A stretch of DNA of 64,000 nt from Lapillicoccus jejuensis (GTDB lineage Bacteria > Actinomycetota > Actinomycetes > Actinomycetales > Dermatophilaceae), in NCBI RefSeq assembly GCF_006715055.1, contig NZ_VFMN01000001.1, positions 124,001-188,000 of the forward strand. The letters are read 5' to 3'. Shown here piece by piece: positions 39,578 through 50,283 of the stretch. The position numbers and the translations under genes were made by a program. Position 1 is the stretch's first letter. Every line of letters begins with the position of its first letter. A model generated the notes under the pieces. That model saw only the letters and a program-made list of their open reading frames with translations. It had not been told where the DNA came from and searched no databases.

Positions 39578-40954
39578 TCAGCGCGCCTCGGCGCCCTCGG
39601 CCTCGGTGTCCTCGGTGGTGGCCTCGGTGGCCTCGGTGGTCGCGTCGCCGTCCTCGACGAGCTCGCCCTCGACGGGGAGCTCCTCGCCGGGCGCGGTGAC
39701 CTGCTCGAGGTCGACCGGGTTGCCGTCGGTGTCGGTGACCTTCGCCTGCTCGAGGACGTGGGCGAGCGCCTTGCGGCGACCGACCTCGGCGACCATGGCC
39801 GGCACCTGGCCCTGGCCGTCGATGGCCTGGGCGAACTGGTTCGGGTCCATGCCATACTGCTGCGCCGACATGACGATGTACTCGATGAGCTCCGGCTGCT
39901 GGACCGAGATCTCCTCGGCCTCGACGATGGCGTCGAGCAGGAGCTGGGCGCGCAGCGCCTTGCGGGTGCTCTCCTGGACCTCGGCGCGGTGCTCGTCGTC
40001 CTCGAGGCGGTCCTCGCCCTCGAGGTGGCTGTGCACCTCGGCCTCGACGACCGAGTCGGGCACCGGCACGTCGGTGGCCTCGAGCAGCGCGTCGAGGACG
40101 CGGTCACGAGCCTGGATGCCCTGCTCGAAGCGCTTGGCCTGCTCGGCCTGCTTCGCGACGTCGCCGCGCAGCTCCTCGAGGGTGTCGAACTCCGAGGCGA
40201 GCTGGGCGAAGTCGTCGTCGAGCTCGGGCAGCTCGCGCTCCTTGACGGCCTGGACCGTCACGGTGCAGGTGGCGTCCTCGCCGGCGTGGTCGCCGCCCGC
40301 GAGGGGGGCGGTGAAGGTCGCCGACTCCCCGGCGGACAGACCGGTGACGGCCTCGTCGATGCCCTCGATCATGTTGCCGCTGCCGACCTCGTAGGAGACG
40401 CCGGTGACCGCGTCGATCTCCTCGTCGCCGATGACGGCCTTGAGGTCGAGCGAGACGAAGTCGCCCTCCTGCGCGGCGCGGTCCACCCCGGTGAGGGTGC
40501 CGAAGCGCTGGCGCAGCGTGGTGAGGCGCTCCTCGATGTCGGCGTCGCTCGCGGCGACGGCGTCGACCTCGACGGCGATGTTGGCGTAGTCCGGCAGGGC
40601 GATCTCGGGGCGGACGTCGACCTCGACGGTGAACTTCAGCTCCTGGCCGGTCTCGGCCGGGACCTCGGTGACGTCGACCTCGGGCTGGCCGAGCGGGCGC
40701 ACCGAGTTCTCGTCGAGGGCCTGGCCGTAGAACTTCGGCAGCGCCTCGTTGACCGCCTCCTGCAGAACGGCGCCGCGGCCGACGCGCTGGTCGATGATCC
40801 GCGGCGGGACCTTGCCCTTGCGGAAGCCGGGGACCTGGATCTGCGACCCGATCGTCTTGTAGGCCGCGTCGAGGCTGGGCTGCAGCTCCTCGTACGGGAC
40901 CTCGACGGTGAGCTTCACCCGGGTCGGGTTGAGGGTCTCGACGGCACTCTTCAC
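39578..40954 (-). CDS. tig: Trigger factor (ribosome-associated chaperone, peptidyl-prolyl isomerase)
   Basis: 458 residues from GTG 40954 with GGAGAT upstream; the longer frame adds non-conserved residues. The ribosome-docking signature VPGFRKGKVP is near 45. The FKBP-like domain lies about 160-245 (EEGDFVSLDLKA region as AQEGDFVSLDLK), followed by the helical C-terminal chaperone arms. The C-terminus is an acidic Glu/Ala/Thr tail. It assists folding of nascent chains. Gene order tig upstream of clpP1-clpP2-clpX is conserved in bacteria, here interrupted by the secreted protein gene. Confidence 0.96.
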   Translation of the reverse strand: MKSAVETLNPTRVKLTVEVPYEELQPSLDAAYKTIGSQIQVPGFRKGKVPPRIIDQRVGRGAVLQEAVNEALPKFYGQALDENSVRPLGQPEVDVTEVPAETGQELKFTVEVDVRPEIALPDYANIAVEVDAVAASDADIEERLTTLRQRFGTLTGVDRAAQEGDFVSLDLKAVIGDEEIDAVTGVSYEVGSGNMIEGIDEAVTGLSAGESATFTAPLAGGDHAGEDATCTVTVQAVKERELPELDDDFAQLASEFDTLEELRGDVAKQAEQAKRFEQGIQARDRVLDALLEATDVPVPDSVVEAEVHSHLEGEDRLEDDEHRAEVQESTRKALRAQLLLDAIVEAEEISVQQPELIEYIVMSAQQYGMDPNQFAQAIDGQGQVPAMVAEVGRRKALAHVLEQAKVTDTDGNPVDLEQVTAPGEELPVEGELVEDGDATTEATEATTEDTEAEGAEAR

Positions 40955-41171
40955 TGCGGGGATCTCCAGGCGTGGGTGGGCGAAGTGGATCAGGTCGGCG
41001 GTCGCGCCCCGGAGCGCGCCGCGCGGCTGCGCGGGCCCCGGACGACGCCGCACCGACCACGGGCGCGGCGGACGGGCACGACCAACGAGCCATGCTAGCC
41101 GCTCGCGGGGGGACGCTCCGAATCGCCGGCGGGCGGCGCCCGCGGCGGTGGGGCGTGGCTAGGGTCCTTCC

Positions 41172-41711
41172 ATGAGCCAGCCGGGACCGCCCGTCACCCC
41201 GCAGCCCGCCCTGCGCACCGTCCGCCTCGTCGTCGGCGCGATGGGGGTCGCGCTGCTCGTCATCGCGCTGGCCTGGGCCTTCGTCGTCCCGTTCGCGGCG
41301 CCCCCGCTCGTCGCGGTGGTCGCCGTGCTGCTGGCCGCGGCGCTGGCCGCGGCGCTGCTCTCCCGCCAGGGCCGCCGGGTCGAGCCGCTGCCGGCCGGGA
41401 TGCCCGCCGACCGGGCCCGCGACCGGGCGACGGCCGTCTTCCAGTCCTCGCTCATGCTGCGCGCGGCCTTCGCCGAGATCCCGGCCTTCGTCGCCATCGC
41501 CCTGTCCGTCGCCCTGCGCCCCGGGTCGTGGTGGACCCTCGCGCTCGGCGTCGCGGTCGGCCTCGTCCTGCTCGGGCTCTTCGTGTGGCCCCGCCCGGAG
41601 GGCATCGACCGGCTCGCCAGCGCGCTGGAGGCGCAGGGCACCCCGTCGTCGCTGCGCGAGACGTTCGGGGTCCCCGCCCGGGGCCCGTACGACGCCCCGC
41701 CGTCGGGGTAG
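41172..41711 (+). CDS. Hypothetical membrane protein
   Basis: 179 residues. Four membrane helices are visible in two pairs (VVGAMGVALLVIALAWAFVV, LVAVVAVLLAAALAAALL, then IPAFVAIALSVAL and LALGVAVGLVLLGLFV). Between them is a short cytosolic stretch with an RARDRATAVFQSSLMLR motif, and a soluble tail follows. I do not recognise a named family, although actinobacterial proteins of this shape are common. It is divergent from tig, and its last codons and stop overlap the 3' end of the antisense tRNA-Pro gene. Confidence 0.82.
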   Translation: MSQPGPPVTPQPALRTVRLVVGAMGVALLVIALAWAFVVPFAAPPLVAVVAVLLAAALAAALLSRQGRRVEPLPAGMPADRARDRATAVFQSSLMLRAAFAEIPAFVAIALSVALRPGSWWTLALGVAVGLVLLGLFVWPRPEGIDRLASALEAQGTPSSLRETFGVPARGPYDAPPSG

Positions 41712-41776
41712 CCGGATTCGAACCGGCGGCCTTCCGCTCCCAAAGCGGACGCGCTACCAAGCTGCGCCATACCCCG
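41703..41776 (-). tRNA. tRNA-Pro (anticodon TGG)
   Basis: 74 nt. Acceptor arms CGGGGTA and TACCCCG pair, the T arm has GGTTCGAATCC, and the anticodon stem/loop reads CCGCTTTGGGAGCGG, giving TGG. No CCA is encoded after the discriminator A. The 3' end overlaps the final codons and stop of the convergent membrane-protein gene. Confidence 0.95.
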
Positions 41777-41869
41777 TCGCCCGAGCGGCCGGATTGGGCG
41801 GGCCGCGAGCGCGGGCACTACGCTATCCCCCTGGACGGCGGGCCCTTCGCGGGGCCGCACGCCGTCCGC

Positions 41870-41943
41870 GCGGGCGTAGCTCAATGGTAGAGCCCCAGTC
41901 TTCCAAACTGGCTACGCGAGTTCGATTCTCGTCGCCCGCTCCA
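41870..41943 (+). tRNA. tRNA-Gly (anticodon TCC)
   Basis: Acceptor arms GCGGGCG and CGCCCGC, D arm GCTCAATGGTAGAGC, anticodon loop CTTCCAA giving TCC, T arm GTTCGATTC. A CCA end is encoded (41941-41943). Upstream, GGACGGCG (41833-41840) and CGCCGTCC (41860-41867) can form a leader hairpin ending 2 bases before the tRNA. Confidence 0.95.
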
Positions 41944-41946
41944 GCA

Positions 41947-41981
41947 CGCGAGCCGGTCCCTCACGAGGTGACCGGCTCGCG
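41947..41981. terminator. Hairpin after tRNA-Gly, overlapping the end of the convergent gene
   Basis: CGCGAGCCGGTC (41947-41958) and its exact complement (41970-41981) around an 11-base loop. The loop and right arm contain the stop codon and last codons of the convergent Pr6Pr-family gene, so the structure may serve both transcripts. Confidence 0.7.
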
Positions 41982-42623
41982 CCCGTTCGCCCGCAGCCGC
42001 GGGTCGGCCCACACGATCAGGGCGGCCAGGGCCAGGAACAGGGCCGTGATGACGACGCAGGCGACGACGACGCCGCCGACGCCGACGCGGTCGGGGTTGA
42101 GGAACGGGTAGGGCACCCACCCGGTCACCGGCCGCAGGCCGAGGGTGGCGACGACCCAGACCACCGGCCAGGCGAGCGCGGGCAGGACGTCCGCACGGCC
42201 GACGTACCCGCGGGGTCCGAAGGCGACCCAGCCGACGACGACGAGGACGGGCACCGCGATGTGCAGCAGGCGGTCGCACAGCAGCTGCGAGGCCGTGTAG
42301 CTCGGCGAGGGCTGCAGGGCGATGGCGGCGACGATCCCCGTGACGGTGATCCCGATGAGGGACGCGAGCCGGAGGACCCGGAAGAGGGGGCCCTCGGTGC
42401 GCCGGAACACGATTATCCCCGTCGCCACCGCGCAGAGGATGTTCGACTGGATGGTGAAGTAGCAGAAGAACCGTCGCACCTGCTCACCCAGCGGCGCGGC
42501 GGCCACGTCGGTGTCGATGATCGTGTGCCCCCGCAGGATGACCGCGAACTGCAGCACCACCGCGACGACCGCGACGACGAAGGTCACCAGGTGCCAGTAC
42601 CGCCCCAGCCGTGAGCGCTCCAT
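41961..42623 (-). CDS. Pr6Pr family membrane protein
   Basis: 220 residues with six or seven membrane helices. Conserved features of the family are visible: FFCYFTIQSNILCAVATG near 50-68 and LLCDRLLHIAVPVLVVVGWVAFGPRG near 115-140, including an HxxxP helix. Proteins of this family resemble the FAR-17/androgen-induced type hydrolases, but the activity in bacteria is unknown. It stands alone between the tRNAs and trmB. Confidence 0.85.
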   Translation of the reverse strand: MERSRLGRYWHLVTFVVAVVAVVLQFAVILRGHTIIDTDVAAAPLGEQVRRFFCYFTIQSNILCAVATGIIVFRRTEGPLFRVLRLASLIGITVTGIVAAIALQPSPSYTASQLLCDRLLHIAVPVLVVVGWVAFGPRGYVGRADVLPALAWPVVWVVATLGLRPVTGWVPYPFLNPDRVGVGGVVVACVVITALFLALAALIVWADPRLRANGREPVTS

Positions 42624-42651
42624 GGCCGGGAGTGTAGGTGCGCCGGAGCCG

Positions 42652-43365
42652 TCAGCGGCGGACGAGGCGCAGGTCGGTGACGGTCCGCCCCGCAGCGACG
42701 CCCTTGGCCTCGAAGCCGGCCATCGGCCGCCACGCCGGCCGCGGGGTCTCCTGCACGACGAACCCGCCGTGCAGGGCGACCTGCTCGCGCACGTGCTGCG
42801 CGTACGACGCGATGTCGGTCGCCACGAGCACCGCCCCGCCGGGGGCGAGCCGGTCGCGCAGCAGGTCGAGGGTGTCGTCGCGCACGAAGCGCCGCTTGGC
42901 GTGCCGGTTCTTCGGCCACGGGTCGGGGAAGAGCAGGTGGACGGCCGACAGCTGACCCGGCCGCACGCGGTCCTGCAGGAAGGCGACGGCGTCGTCGCGG
43001 TCGACCCGCAGGTTGTCCCCCACGCCCTGCTCGTCGGCGACCGCGAGCAGCCGGGCGAGCCCGGGGACGTGGACGTCGATGGCCACGAGGTCGTGCTCGG
43101 GGTGGCTGCGCGCGTAGGCGACCGCCGCCGCGCCGTGCCCGCAGCCGACCTCGAGGACCAGGGGGGCCCGGCGGCCGAACGTCGCCACGGGGTCGAGCAC
43201 CCCGGCGGGCAGCTGCCGACGCGGACCGTGCTCGTCGAGGCGGGCCCGGGTCAGGTCGCTCATCCGCCCCTGCCGACCGCTGAAGGTCCGCACCCGGTGG
43301 GGGTCGGTCGGGCGCAGCGGCTCGGCGAGCGTCTGGGCGGGCGGGTCCTGCGGGGCGGTCGACAC
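42652..43365 (-). CDS. trmB: tRNA (guanosine(46)-N7)-methyltransferase
   Basis: 237 residues from GTG 43365. Motif I is LVLEVGCGHGAAAVAYA (about 70-85) and the acidic ribose contact is DLVAIDVHVPG. The catalytic/tRNA-binding motif LLFPDPWPKNRHAKRRFV near 147 is diagnostic of TrmB. The N-terminal extension has RTFSGRQGRMS, also family-typical. It methylates G46 in the tRNA variable loop. Monocistronic here. Confidence 0.96.
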   Translation of the reverse strand: MSTAPQDPPAQTLAEPLRPTDPHRVRTFSGRQGRMSDLTRARLDEHGPRRQLPAGVLDPVATFGRRAPLVLEVGCGHGAAAVAYARSHPEHDLVAIDVHVPGLARLLAVADEQGVGDNLRVDRDDAVAFLQDRVRPGQLSAVHLLFPDPWPKNRHAKRRFVRDDTLDLLRDRLAPGGAVLVATDIASYAQHVREQVALHGGFVVQETPRPAWRPMAGFEAKGVAAGRTVTDLRLVRR

Positions 43366-43463
43366 GGCGGACCAGCCTAGACAACGACCGGACCCGGCTG
43401 CGTACGCTGGTCGCTCCAGCGACGTCCGGCCACGGGCGTCCGCGGACGACCGGGAGCTGCGTC

Positions 43464-43706
43464 ATGGGGATGTTCGACAACCTCAAGGGTCTGGCCGACC
43501 AGGCCAGGGAGAAGGCGACAGAGCTGGTCGACCAGCACGGCGACAAGGTCGAGCAGGGCCTCGAGAAGGCCGGGCAGCTCGCCGACGAGCGCACCGGTGG
43601 GCAGCACTCGGACAAGATCCGGCAGGGCGTCGACAAGGCCCGCGAGGCCCTCGACGGCCTGGACGGGCAGCAGGACGACCTGCACCGCCCCACCACCTCG
43701 GGCTGA
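43464..43706 (+). CDS. Rv0909/MT0933-like antitoxin protein
   Basis: 80 residues. The sequence starts MGMFDNLKGLADQAREKATE and continues with two amphipathic Lys/Gln/Asp-rich repeats (DKVEQGLEKAGQLADE, DKIRQGVDKAREALD), matching the small antitoxin family of mycobacterial Rv0909. In M. tuberculosis the partner toxin gene (Rv0910, an SRPBCC-fold protein) is adjacent; none is seen here on either side. It may be an orphan antitoxin or a stress protein with another role. Its stop is 31 bases from that of the convergent PP2C gene. Confidence 0.75.
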   Translation: MGMFDNLKGLADQAREKATELVDQHGDKVEQGLEKAGQLADERTGGQHSDKIRQGVDKAREALDGLDGQQDDLHRPTTSG

Positions 43707-43736
43707 CCCGCCCCGGCCGGTCGCCCCGAGCGGTGG

Positions 43737-44858
43737 TCAGTCGCGCCAGACGACGACGACCGCGCGGTCGTCGCTCTCGCCCTCGCGCGCGCTCGCGGTC
43801 AGGCGCCGCGCGCCGCCCTCGAACCCGGTGGTGACCAGCCGCTCGGCGGCGCCGAGCATCCGGTCGACGCCGGCGCTGAGGTCGCGGCTGCGCGACTCGA
43901 CGACGCCGTCCGTGTAGAGCACGAGCGCGTCGCCGCGCCCGAGGCGGCCGCCGATCCGCTCGAAGTGCGGACCCTCGACAACGCCGAGGACGGGACCGCT
44001 CGTGCCGGACAGGACCGACCAGCGCGCCGACCCGGCGTGGAACTGGACCGCCGCCGGGTGGCCGGCCGTGCCGATGTCGTAGGCGCCGGTGCGCAGGTCC
44101 AGCGAGACGTGCACCGCGGTGGCGAAGCCCTCCTCCCACTCGCGCTGCAGGAGGTAGTCGTTGGCCGCGCCGAGGAAGCGCTGCGGGCTGGTCTCCCCCA
44201 GCAGCCCGCCGAGGGCGCCGGAGAGCAGCAGCGAGCGGGTGCCGGCCTGCACGCCCTTGCCGGACACGTCGACGAGGACGACCTCGAGCTCGTCCTGGTT
44301 CTTCATCGTCGCGACGACGAAGTCGCCGGAGAACGACTGCCCGTACGCCGACTCGACCGCCGCCTCCGCGTGCCACCCCCCGGGCAGCGTCGGCAGCTCC
44401 CCGAGCGCCCGCAGCCGGTCGCGCAGGTCGACGAACATCGACTCGCCGCGGTGCCCCTCGACCCCGACGCGGGCGCGGGCGGCGCTGGCGCCCCAGGCGA
44501 GGCCGATGACGAGGAGGTTGGCGACGAGCGCGACCCAGGAGGCGATCGACGCGCCGCGCAGCAGGCTGGTGACGGCGGTGAGCATGACGAGCTCGAGCGC
44601 GAAGGTGCCGGCGACGAGGGCCATCCAGTAGGGCTGGAGGTAGAGCGCGGCCACGAGCACGACGGGGGCGTACGAGCTGGGGGGCACGGTGGAGGCGCGC
44701 AGCAGGCCGAGGACGAGCATCCCCAGACCCAGGGCGAGGAAGGCCATCCCCCGCGCGACGGGGTGGTAGGACAGGCGTCGCCACGTCAGCCCGAGCGTGG
44801 GCAGGCGGCGGCGCGCGCGCACGGGGGCGTGCGCGACGGGGACGTCACCCGTGGCCAT
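43737..44858 (-). CDS. PP2C/SpoIIE-type membrane serine phosphatase
   Basis: 373 residues. Membrane helices occupy about 30-140 (MAFLALGLGMLVLGLL, YAPVVLVAALYLQPYWMALV, SWVALVANLLVIGLAWG). A cytoplasmic phosphatase domain begins near 165 with GDFVVATMKN and VVLVDVSGKGVQAGT (metal-binding aspartates), then GTAGHPAAVQF, LVLYTDGVVESR and the final DDRAVVVVW. It is a Rsb-type regulator of sigma-factor pathways. The signal sensed by the membrane part is unknown. No anti-sigma genes are adjacent. Confidence 0.9.
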   Translation of the reverse strand: MATGDVPVAHAPVRARRRLPTLGLTWRRLSYHPVARGMAFLALGLGMLVLGLLRASTVPPSSYAPVVLVAALYLQPYWMALVAGTFALELVMLTAVTSLLRGASIASWVALVANLLVIGLAWGASAARARVGVEGHRGESMFVDLRDRLRALGELPTLPGGWHAEAAVESAYGQSFSGDFVVATMKNQDELEVVLVDVSGKGVQAGTRSLLLSGALGGLLGETSPQRFLGAANDYLLQREWEEGFATAVHVSLDLRTGAYDIGTAGHPAAVQFHAGSARWSVLSGTSGPVLGVVEGPHFERIGGRLGRGDALVLYTDGVVESRSRDLSAGVDRMLGAAERLVTTGFEGGARRLTASAREGESDDRAVVVVWRD

Positions 44859-44913
44859 GGGTCCAACCTAGGGGCGGGGACCGCTCCGCGCCGCCCGGAC
44901 GGGCGAACCCCGT

Positions 44914-44957
44914 GCGTCCGCACGGACGGGGCACCGGTGCCTCGTGCGTGCGGACGC
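44914..44957. repeat. Palindromic element, family B, copy 3 (intergenic)
   Basis: Arms GCGTCCGCAC (44914-44923) and GTGCGGACGC (44948-44957) are exact, with the GCACCGGTGC core at 44931-44940. It lies between the rpiB stop and the PP2C start, both on the minus strand. Confidence 0.85.
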
Positions 44958-44965
44958 TGCGGGGG

Positions 44966-45439
44966 TCAGGTCGTCGGCTCGGGCGGGAGCGTCCCGTCCT
45001 GCTCGTAGGCGGTGACCATGGCCAGCCGCCGGGCGTGGCGCTCGACCCCGGAGAACGGGGTGGCGAGGAACGTGTCGACGATGGCCAGGCCCTCCTCGAC
45101 CGCGGTGAAGCGGCCGCCGATGGCGACGACGCGGGCGTCGTTGTGCTCCCGGCCGAGCTGGGCCAGCTCGGGCGTCCACGCCAGCGCGGCCCGCACGCCC
45201 CTGACCTTGTTCGCGGCGATCTGCTCGCCGTTGCCGGACCCACCGAGGACGACGCCGAGCGACCCCGGGTCGGCCGCGACGGCCTCGGCGGCGCGCAGCA
45301 CCGCGACCGGGTAGTCGTCCTCGGGGTCGAGCACGTGCGGGCCGTGGTCGGTCACCTCGTGACCGGCCTGCGTCAGGTGGGCGACGATCGCCTGGTGCAG
45401 CTCCCACGCGGCGTGGTCGCCGCCGACGTGCACGCGCAT
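44966..45439 (-). CDS. rpiB: Ribose-5-phosphate isomerase B
   Basis: 157 residues from ATG 45439, whose A is shared with the stop of the DsbA-like gene (TGATG overlap). MRVHVGGDHAAWELHQAI at the start and LGVVLGGSGNGEQIAANKV near 68 form the phosphate-binding sites. EHNDARVVAIGGR is also conserved. The usual catalytic Cys of the GTGIG motif is Ser here (GGSGNG), as in other actinobacterial RpiB enzymes. It interconverts ribose- and ribulose-5-phosphate. Confidence 0.93.
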   Translation of the reverse strand: MRVHVGGDHAAWELHQAIVAHLTQAGHEVTDHGPHVLDPEDDYPVAVLRAAEAVAADPGSLGVVLGGSGNGEQIAANKVRGVRAALAWTPELAQLGREHNDARVVAIGGRFTAVEEGLAIVDTFLATPFSGVERHARRLAMVTAYEQDGTLPPEPTT

Positions 45440-46095
45440 CAGTCGAAGACCGGGCCCTGGTCCCGGGTCCGCTTGATCTCGTAGAACCCCGGCGTGGAGG
45501 CGACGAGGAGCGTGCCGTCCCACAGCCGGCCGGCGGCCTCGCCCTTCGGGGCCGGCGTGACGACCGGGCCGAAGAAGGCGGTGTCCTTGACGGCGATGAC
45601 GGGGGTGCCCACGTCCTGGCCGACGAGCGAGATGCCCCGCTTGTGGCTGCGGCGCAGCGCGGCGTCGTACTTCTTCTGGTGCGCGGCCTTGGCCAGGGTC
45701 GCCGGGAGCCCGACGTCCTCGAGGGACCGGGCGATCACCTCGTCGAAGTCCTTCTCGCCGCCGGGGTGGATGCGGGTGCCCATCGCCGTGTAGAGCGGCT
45801 CGAGCACCTTGTCGCCGTGCTGCTCCTGCGCGGCGATGCAGACCCGGACCGGGCCCCAGGCCTTGTCCATCATCGCCCGGTACTCCGGCGGCAGGTCGCG
45901 GCCCTCGTTGAGGACGGCGAGGCTCATCACCGAGAACTGGATCCGCACCGGGCGGACCTTCTCGACCTCGAGGAGCCAGCGGCTGGTCATCCAGGCCCAC
46001 GGGCACATGGGGTCGAACCACATCTCGACCTTGTCGCGGCGCACGCGACGGGGGGCGGCGGAGGCGTCTCCGGCGGTCTTCGCAGCAGGGCTCAT
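45439..46095 (-). CDS. DsbA-like protein of the mycothiol-dependent nitroreductase (Rv2466c) family
   Basis: 218 residues. The thioredoxin-fold active site is FDPMCPWAWMTSRW, with Cys31 and Ala34 in place of the second cysteine of a CPWC motif. FSVMSLAVLNEGRDLPPEY, PLYTAMGTRIH and VGTPVIAVKDTAFFGP match the Rv2466c family. It should act with mycothiol as a reductant; the missing second Cys suggests a monothiol mechanism. It is co-transcribed with rpiB (overlapping stop and start). Confidence 0.88.
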   Translation of the reverse strand: MSPAAKTAGDASAAPRRVRRDKVEMWFDPMCPWAWMTSRWLLEVEKVRPVRIQFSVMSLAVLNEGRDLPPEYRAMMDKAWGPVRVCIAAQEQHGDKVLEPLYTAMGTRIHPGGEKDFDEVIARSLEDVGLPATLAKAAHQKKYDAALRRSHKRGISLVGQDVGTPVIAVKDTAFFGPVVTPAPKGEAAGRLWDGTLLVASTPGFYEIKRTRDQGPVFD

Positions 46096-46213
46096 GACCG
46101 GATCCTCTCACCGTGCGTGCGAGGATGACGACCAGGCTGCGCCTCCTCACCGGCGCCCCGGCAGTCCCGCTGCCGGCTCACCTGCCCCACATCTGCGAAA
46201 GGCTCGACCAGCC

Positions 46214-48806
<2,593 letters not shown>

Positions 48807-48814
<8 letters not shown>

Positions 48815-49748
48815 CCAGCTCCTGCTGTCGCTGTCCGGCCTGGTGCGCGCGGCCGCCCCCGACACCGGGGGTACCGGCTTCTGGCACTGGGTGCTCGGGA
48901 CCCCGTTGCTCATCGTCGTCACCCTCGTGGGGGCGGTGGTGCTGCGCTGGGTGCTGCACCGGGTCATCGACCGCATGGTGGCCGGCGCCACCAGCCGCAG
49001 CGCCGCCCGGCTGACGACCATCCCCGGTCGCGCCGGGCGGGCGCTGGCGGCGGCCGCCGGCGCCGCCCACGAGCGGCACGTGCAGCGCACCCAGACCATG
49101 GGCTCGCTGCTGCGCAGCATCACGACGTTCCTCGTCTACGGGATCGCGCTGCTGACGGTGATGTCGCTCGTCGGCCTGCCCCTCGGGCCGCTGCTCGCGT
49201 CCGCCGGCGTCGGCGGGGTGGCCCTGGGCTTCGGCGCGCAGAGCCTGGTCAAGGACTTCCTCTCCGGGATCTTCATGATCGTCGAGGACCAGTACGGCGT
49301 CGGTGACGTCGTCGACAGCGGCGAGGTCGTCGGCACCGTCGAGGAGGTCTCGCTGCGGGTGACCCGGCTGCGCGACGCCAACGGCGTCGTCTGGTACGTC
49401 CGCAACGGCGAGATCCTCCGGATCGGCAACAAGAGCCAGGGCTGGTCGACGGCGATCGTCGACCTGCCCGTCTCGGCCCGCCAGGACATCCCCCGGGTCC
49501 TCGCCGTCGTCACGCAGGCGCTCGCCGGCCTGGAGGACGAGGAGCCCTGGGACGACTCGCTGCTCGAGGCGCCGAACGTCGTCGGCGTCGAGTCGGTCGT
49601 CGGCGGCGTGGCCACCGTGCGGGTCATCGCCAAGTGCGCGCCGAACGACAACTTCGGCGTCCAGCGCGAGATCCGCGAGCGGGCCCTGCGCGCCTTCGAG
49701 GAGCACGGCGTCGCCGTGCCGGTCACCGTCCTGCCGCCCGCCCCCTGA
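48807..49748 (+). CDS. Mechanosensitive ion channel family protein (MscS type)
   Basis: 313 residues from GTG 48807, overlapping the pepN stop by 8 bases; GGGAGG lies upstream. Membrane helices are near 25-45 and 110-130. The pore-lining helix ASAGVGGVALGFGAQSLVKD near 135 has the Gly/Ala pattern of MscS, followed by FLSGIFMIVEDQYGVGDVVD and the beta domain with VEEVSLRVTRLRDANG. It releases osmolytes under membrane tension. A GTCGCCGTACGGCGAC palindrome lies in the gap after it. Confidence 0.93.
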
Positions 49749-49756
49749 GGCGCGCG

Positions 49757-49772
49757 TCGCCGTACGGCGACC
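49757..49772. terminator. 16-bp perfect palindrome between convergent MscS and globin genes
   Basis: GTCGCCGTACGGCGAC is fully self-complementary and occupies most of the 26-base gap between the two stop codons. It contains the CGTACG motif frequent in this window. Terminator function is inferred from position. Confidence 0.5.
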
Positions 49773-49774
49773 CG

Positions 49775-50179
49775 TCAGGGCTGGACGGGGGCCTCGTCGC
49801 CGAAGGCGTTGACCATCGAGTGGGCGGCGCGCACGAGGTAGTCGCGGAGCACGAGCTCGTGCGCGGCGTCGACGAGCCCCTCGGCGACGACCGCGTCGAC
49901 CGCGTCGGACATGTGGCGCAGCCACCGGTCGCGCTGGTCGGGCGTGACGGCGTACGGCATGTGGCGCATCCGCAGCCGCGGGTGGCCGCGCTCCTGCGAG
50001 TACGTCGTCGGCCCGCCCCAGTACTGCTCGAGGAACCCGCGAAGCCGGTCCTCGGCCGGGCCGAGGTCCTCCTCCGGGTAGAGCGCCTTGAGCGGCGGAT
50101 CGCCGGCGACGCCCTGGTAGAAGACCTGGACCAGCCGGGCGAAGGTCGGGTGCCCGCCGACCTCCTCGTAGAAGCTCAC
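49775..50179 (-). CDS. Truncated haemoglobin (group II-like globin)
   Basis: About 134 residues from GTG 50179, giving the family-typical start VSFYEEVGGHPTFARLVQVFY. FLEQYWGGPTTYSQERGHPRLRMRHMPYAV contains the E-helix region and the proximal-histidine-side loop HPRLRMRH, and W is present in DRWLRHM. These match group II (GlbO-type) globins that bind oxygen or NO. It is convergent with the MscS gene. Confidence 0.93.
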   Translation of the reverse strand: MSFYEEVGGHPTFARLVQVFYQGVAGDPPLKALYPEEDLGPAEDRLRGFLEQYWGGPTTYSQERGHPRLRMRHMPYAVTPDQRDRWLRHMSDAVDAVVAEGLVDAAHELVLRDYLVRAAHSMVNAFGDEAPVQP

Positions 50180-50283
50180 GCGCCCATGCTGCCACCCGCC
50201 CTGCCGCCCGCCGCGCGCCATCCCGCGAGACGGGTGCGGGAGCGATTTGCCGCCGCCGCCCGGCAGGCGTCACGCTGGAGTCC

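Noticed and set aside
41777-41869. Phage attachment site at the tRNA pair
   Set aside because: No integrase, no direct repeat of tRNA 3' sequence and ordinary genes on both sides.
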